20,304 nt of DNA from a virus, in the IMG/VR virus record IMGVR_UViG_3300031857_001738, positions 1 to 20,304 of that record. The stretch is one strand, 5' to 3'. The translations under genes were made by a program, and so were the position numbers. The notes beneath the pieces were generated by a model, which was given only the letters and a program-made list of their open reading frames with translations, was not told the origin of the DNA and did not search any database. Each line of letters begins with the position of its first letter. Position 1 is the stretch's first letter. Of this stretch, positions 18,757 to 20,304 are shown one piece after another.

Positions 18757-19350
18757 GGCCGCTATCCCGGCAAATAGCGGAGCAAAGGCCTTGTCGCTCA
18801 TAATAATTCGGGCGAAATCCTCAACAGTTTTAACCGTTGAGGCGATCTTGCGGAGTCTCTTTAAATCGGCCGGAAGTTCCGCCTCCGCCTCCGCCTCTCC
18901 CTCTCCCTTGCCTTCTTCTATGGGTTCCCCGTTAATCAAACGGGACACGGCGTCCCGGAACTGGGAAACCGTGAGTTTCTCTTTAGTTTTACGAGCGATT
19001 AACTTCCGGATATCGTCGGCCATAATGGCCGCATCTTCAGCATTCTTGCCGAGCCGCGAAAGTTCCAGCGCACAACCAAAACCCAAGTCTGAAACTTCCG
19101 ACTTCTCAATTTTGGCATTCTCCATTAGGGCGCCTATGGCAGCATACTGATAAAACGCACCGTACGACAAACCTGGACCGTCCGGGCTATCAATAAATTT
19201 CTCTACACTTGAAAAACCCAGTTCGACATACTGACGTTCGCTTACAATCTGGTGCGCCGCAATGGCCATATCAGCGAGAATACCCGCCATTTTTTTGTTT
19301 GCGTTGCGGAGTATCTCCGCATTCTTTTCCGGTGCGATAACCTGATACAT
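18748..19350 (-). CDS. Putative DNA-binding regulator (200 aa)
   Basis: Starts MYQVIAPEKNAEILRNANKK with AGGAGAAAT upstream. Residues about 35-75 (IVSERQYVELGFSSVEKFID, then GLSYGAFYQYAAIG) look like a helix-turn-helix of the kind found in ParB-like and phage regulatory proteins. The rest is helical, with an acidic Glu/Ala/Gly linker (about 148-162) before a C-terminal helical domain. It diverges from the small terminase, and its promoter region has an inverted repeat, so autoregulation is likely. It is also the closest protein gene to the iterons and could bind them. Family not firmly recognised. Confidence 0.75.
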   Translation of the reverse strand: MYQVIAPEKNAEILRNANKKMAGILADMAIAAHQIVSERQYVELGFSSVEKFIDSPDGPGLSYGAFYQYAAIGALMENAKIEKSEVSDLGFGCALELSRLGKNAEDAAIMADDIRKLIARKTKEKLTVSQFRDAVSRLINGEPIEEGKGEGEAEAEAELPADLKRLRKIASTVKTVEDFARIIMSDKAFAPLFAGIAAKK

Positions 19351-19381
19351 AATTTCTCCTGATGTCTCCTGCAGTCTAATT

Positions 19382-19410
19382 GAACCAATAGGTTCTATTT
19401 GAGTATAGCA
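19382..19410 (-). promoter_or_regulatory. Promoter with operator-like inverted repeat
   Basis: On the - strand an extended -10 element TGCTATACT (19402-19410) is followed, where transcription would begin, by the perfect inverted repeat GAACC-AATA-GGTTC (19382-19395). It lies about 32-60 bp upstream of the regulator ATG. A matching -35 box is poor, as usual for extended -10 promoters. The repeat is a candidate operator for autoregulation. GGAATAGTTCC (19420-19430) nearby is a second possible half-site pair. Confidence 0.5.
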
Positions 19411-19509
19411 GCGATAGATGGAATAGTTCCTAAAATTTTGTTAATCAAGTAATTTATTTGGTAGTGTGCTTTATGCTGTAAAGTGTATGGGGATGGTAGA
19501 GTGGATTAC

Positions 19510-20055
19510 ATGGCAAAGAAAATAGATCGAATAGCGGAATTAGAAAGATTAATGACGCCTAAACAGGTGAAGCTTGCGAGAGCGTTAGCCGCTGGAGGGA
19601 TCCCGAAGGTGCAAGCGTATAAACAGGTCTACGGATGGAATGGGAAGAGTGCAAATAGTGCGCAGGTTGCCGCAACTCGAGCGGCGGGGAACTCTAAGGT
19701 AAGTCTATTGGCGAGTGAGTTGAGAGATAGGGATAACAGCCTGTTATGGGCAGATAAGGAGAAGTTCCGAAAATGGCTCATGAAGGGCATCACCGATACA
19801 GCATCCACCACTGAATCAGATATTACCCGATTGAAAGCGCTGGAACTTGCGGGCCGGACCCGATACGCAAGTTTGTTCGAGGAACCGGCAGCAAATGAGA
19901 CCACTGCTCAAACCCATGGCGCGATAGTCGATGCAATCCGCGCCAAACTGCAAGCGTTGATCGGCGGTTCGCTTGCTCCGGGCGATGCTAGCCCCGGTAC
20001 CTTGACGCTGGAGGCGGTGGCAGAGGACCCCACGGGGGCAGGGGAGGGGGAGTAG
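19510..20055 (+). CDS. terS: Terminase small subunit
   Basis: 181 residues from MAKKIDRIAELERLMTPKQV. The N-terminal pattern LMTPKQVKLARALAAGGIPK followed by VQAYKQVYG is the helix-turn-helix of phage small terminases, which recognises the packaging site. AQVAATRAAGNSKVSLLASEL and the helical WADKEKFRKWLMKGI section fit the oligomerising core. The C-terminal tail (from about residue 135) is Ala/Gly/Pro/Glu-rich. The ATG is chosen over an upstream GTG because the family homology begins here; the ribosome site is weak (GAGTGG). The large subunit would be expected beyond the right edge. The 3' end runs into a G-quadruplex-type tract. Confidence 0.85.
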   Translation: MAKKIDRIAELERLMTPKQVKLARALAAGGIPKVQAYKQVYGWNGKSANSAQVAATRAAGNSKVSLLASELRDRDNSLLWADKEKFRKWLMKGITDTASTTESDITRLKALELAGRTRYASLFEEPAANETTAQTHGAIVDAIRAKLQALIGGSLAPGDASPGTLTLEAVAEDPTGAGEGE

Positions 20056-20058
20056 GGG
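20034..20058 (+). other. G-quadruplex motif over the terS stop
   Basis: Runs of G5 (20034-20038), G4 (20041-20044), G5 (20046-20050) and G4 (20055-20058) separated by 1-4 bases meet the usual G-quadruplex pattern on the + strand. The TAG stop lies at 20053-20055. Confidence 0.7.
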
Positions 20059-20240
20059 AGGTGCGGTGGTGTGTGTGTGTATAGTACTCCACACATCCGA
20101 TTCCACACATTTACCCCCCCCTTATTTCCCCCATCCCCTCCCTTTCTCTTCCACCTGCTCCCACCTAACCCCCCCCTTTACCATTTGGGTCCCCTGCTTG
20201 CGCCCAGATATATTTATTTCCACCTCGCTTCGCGGCAAAT
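20056..20240. other. Low-complexity non-coding stretch after terS
   Basis: Contains a GT-repeat (about 20070-20080), then C8 (20114-20121), C5 (20128-20132), C4 (20135-20138), C3 (20140-20142) and another C8 (20169-20176). The first four C runs form a G-quadruplex motif on the - strand. TGTGTG and CACACA segments (about 20070-20098) can pair. I see no gene. Homopolymer runs of this length are also prone to sequencing error. Confidence 0.6.
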
Positions 20241-20268
20241 AAAAAAGGCTGGTGTTTAGCCAGCCTTT
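20241..20268 (-). terminator. Intrinsic terminator, - strand
   Basis: AAAGGCTGG (20244-20252) pairs with CCAGCCTTT (20260-20268) around a 7-base loop. On the - strand the stem is followed by TTTTTTATTT. It should stop leftward transcription entering from beyond the right edge, protecting terS from antisense reading. In the + direction only UUU follows, so it would be weak there. Confidence 0.7.
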
Positions 20269-20304
20269 GCGGAGTGTGTATTTAGATTTAGGCTCTGCTA
20301 GAGC

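Overview
The window is tailed double-stranded DNA phage (or prophage) sequence. The left edge holds the 3' end of a large polyvalent virion-type gene on the + strand. The right edge holds a small-terminase gene on the + strand. Between them lies the replication, recombination and accessory module, almost all on the - strand. There are no rRNA genes, no tRNA that I can recognise and no insertion sequence. Ordinary Shine-Dalgarno sites and the M15 endolysin-type peptidase point to a phage of a Gram-negative bacterium. The small conserved proteins of the 'MSHTPGPW...NARLIAAAPELL' kind are common in phages of Proteobacteria. The host itself cannot be read from the sequence.

Layout. 1-3050 (+): partial LPD38-like polyvalent protein. 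7171 down to 2992 (-): a tightly packed DNA-metabolism operon running ribbon-helix-helix regulator, PD-(D/E)XK nuclease, ERF single-strand annealing protein, small possible SSB-like protein, RuvC-like resolvase, two small overlapping genes, dUTPase, M15 peptidase and a possible RusA-like protein. 7236-8978 (+): a T7-gp4-like primase-helicase, the only + gene inside the - block, transcribed divergently from the ribbon-helix-helix gene across 64 bp that carries an inverted repeat. 12105 down to 8975 (-): a MoxR-type AAA+ ATPase, an unknown helical protein, and an HExxH plus VWA (DUF2201-like) protein. 18033 down to 12191 (-): about 20 small genes, including a Csx16-like protein, a shortened beta-clamp-like protein, an HEIGH metallopeptidase-like protein, two Cys-rich proteins and four very small membrane proteins. 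18034-18747: about 700 bp without a convincing gene, crowded with hairpins and iteron-like repeats and ending in a strong + strand intrinsic terminator. 19350-18748 (-) and 19510-20055 (+): a divergent pair, a putative DNA-binding regulator and the small terminase. 20056-20304: G-rich and C-rich low-complexity DNA and a - strand terminator.

Two things stand out. First, a perfect 14-bp palindrome, GTCCAAATTTGGAC, occurs six times exactly and once with one change between 12.7 and 17.3 kb. Each copy lies just upstream of the first gene of a translationally coupled gene cluster (TAATG, ATGA or short overlaps inside each cluster), and one-mismatch copies lie inside the primase-helicase and the MoxR operon. 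This looks like an undescribed regulon or cassette-boundary system. Second, the first gene of this block resembles the CRISPR-associated Csx16 (VVA1548) family. In a phage this suggests a type III anti-CRISPR acting on cyclic oligoadenylate. It sits next to the heavily structured non-coding region.

How the genes probably work together: the nuclease resects ends, the ERF protein anneals single strands, the RuvC-like protein resolves branches, dUTPase protects the nucleotide pool, and the primase-helicase with the clamp-like protein drives replication. The MoxR/VWA set probably remodels an unknown phage or host complex. The small cassettes are most likely host-takeover and defence-evasion genes. 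No DNA polymerase is visible in this window.
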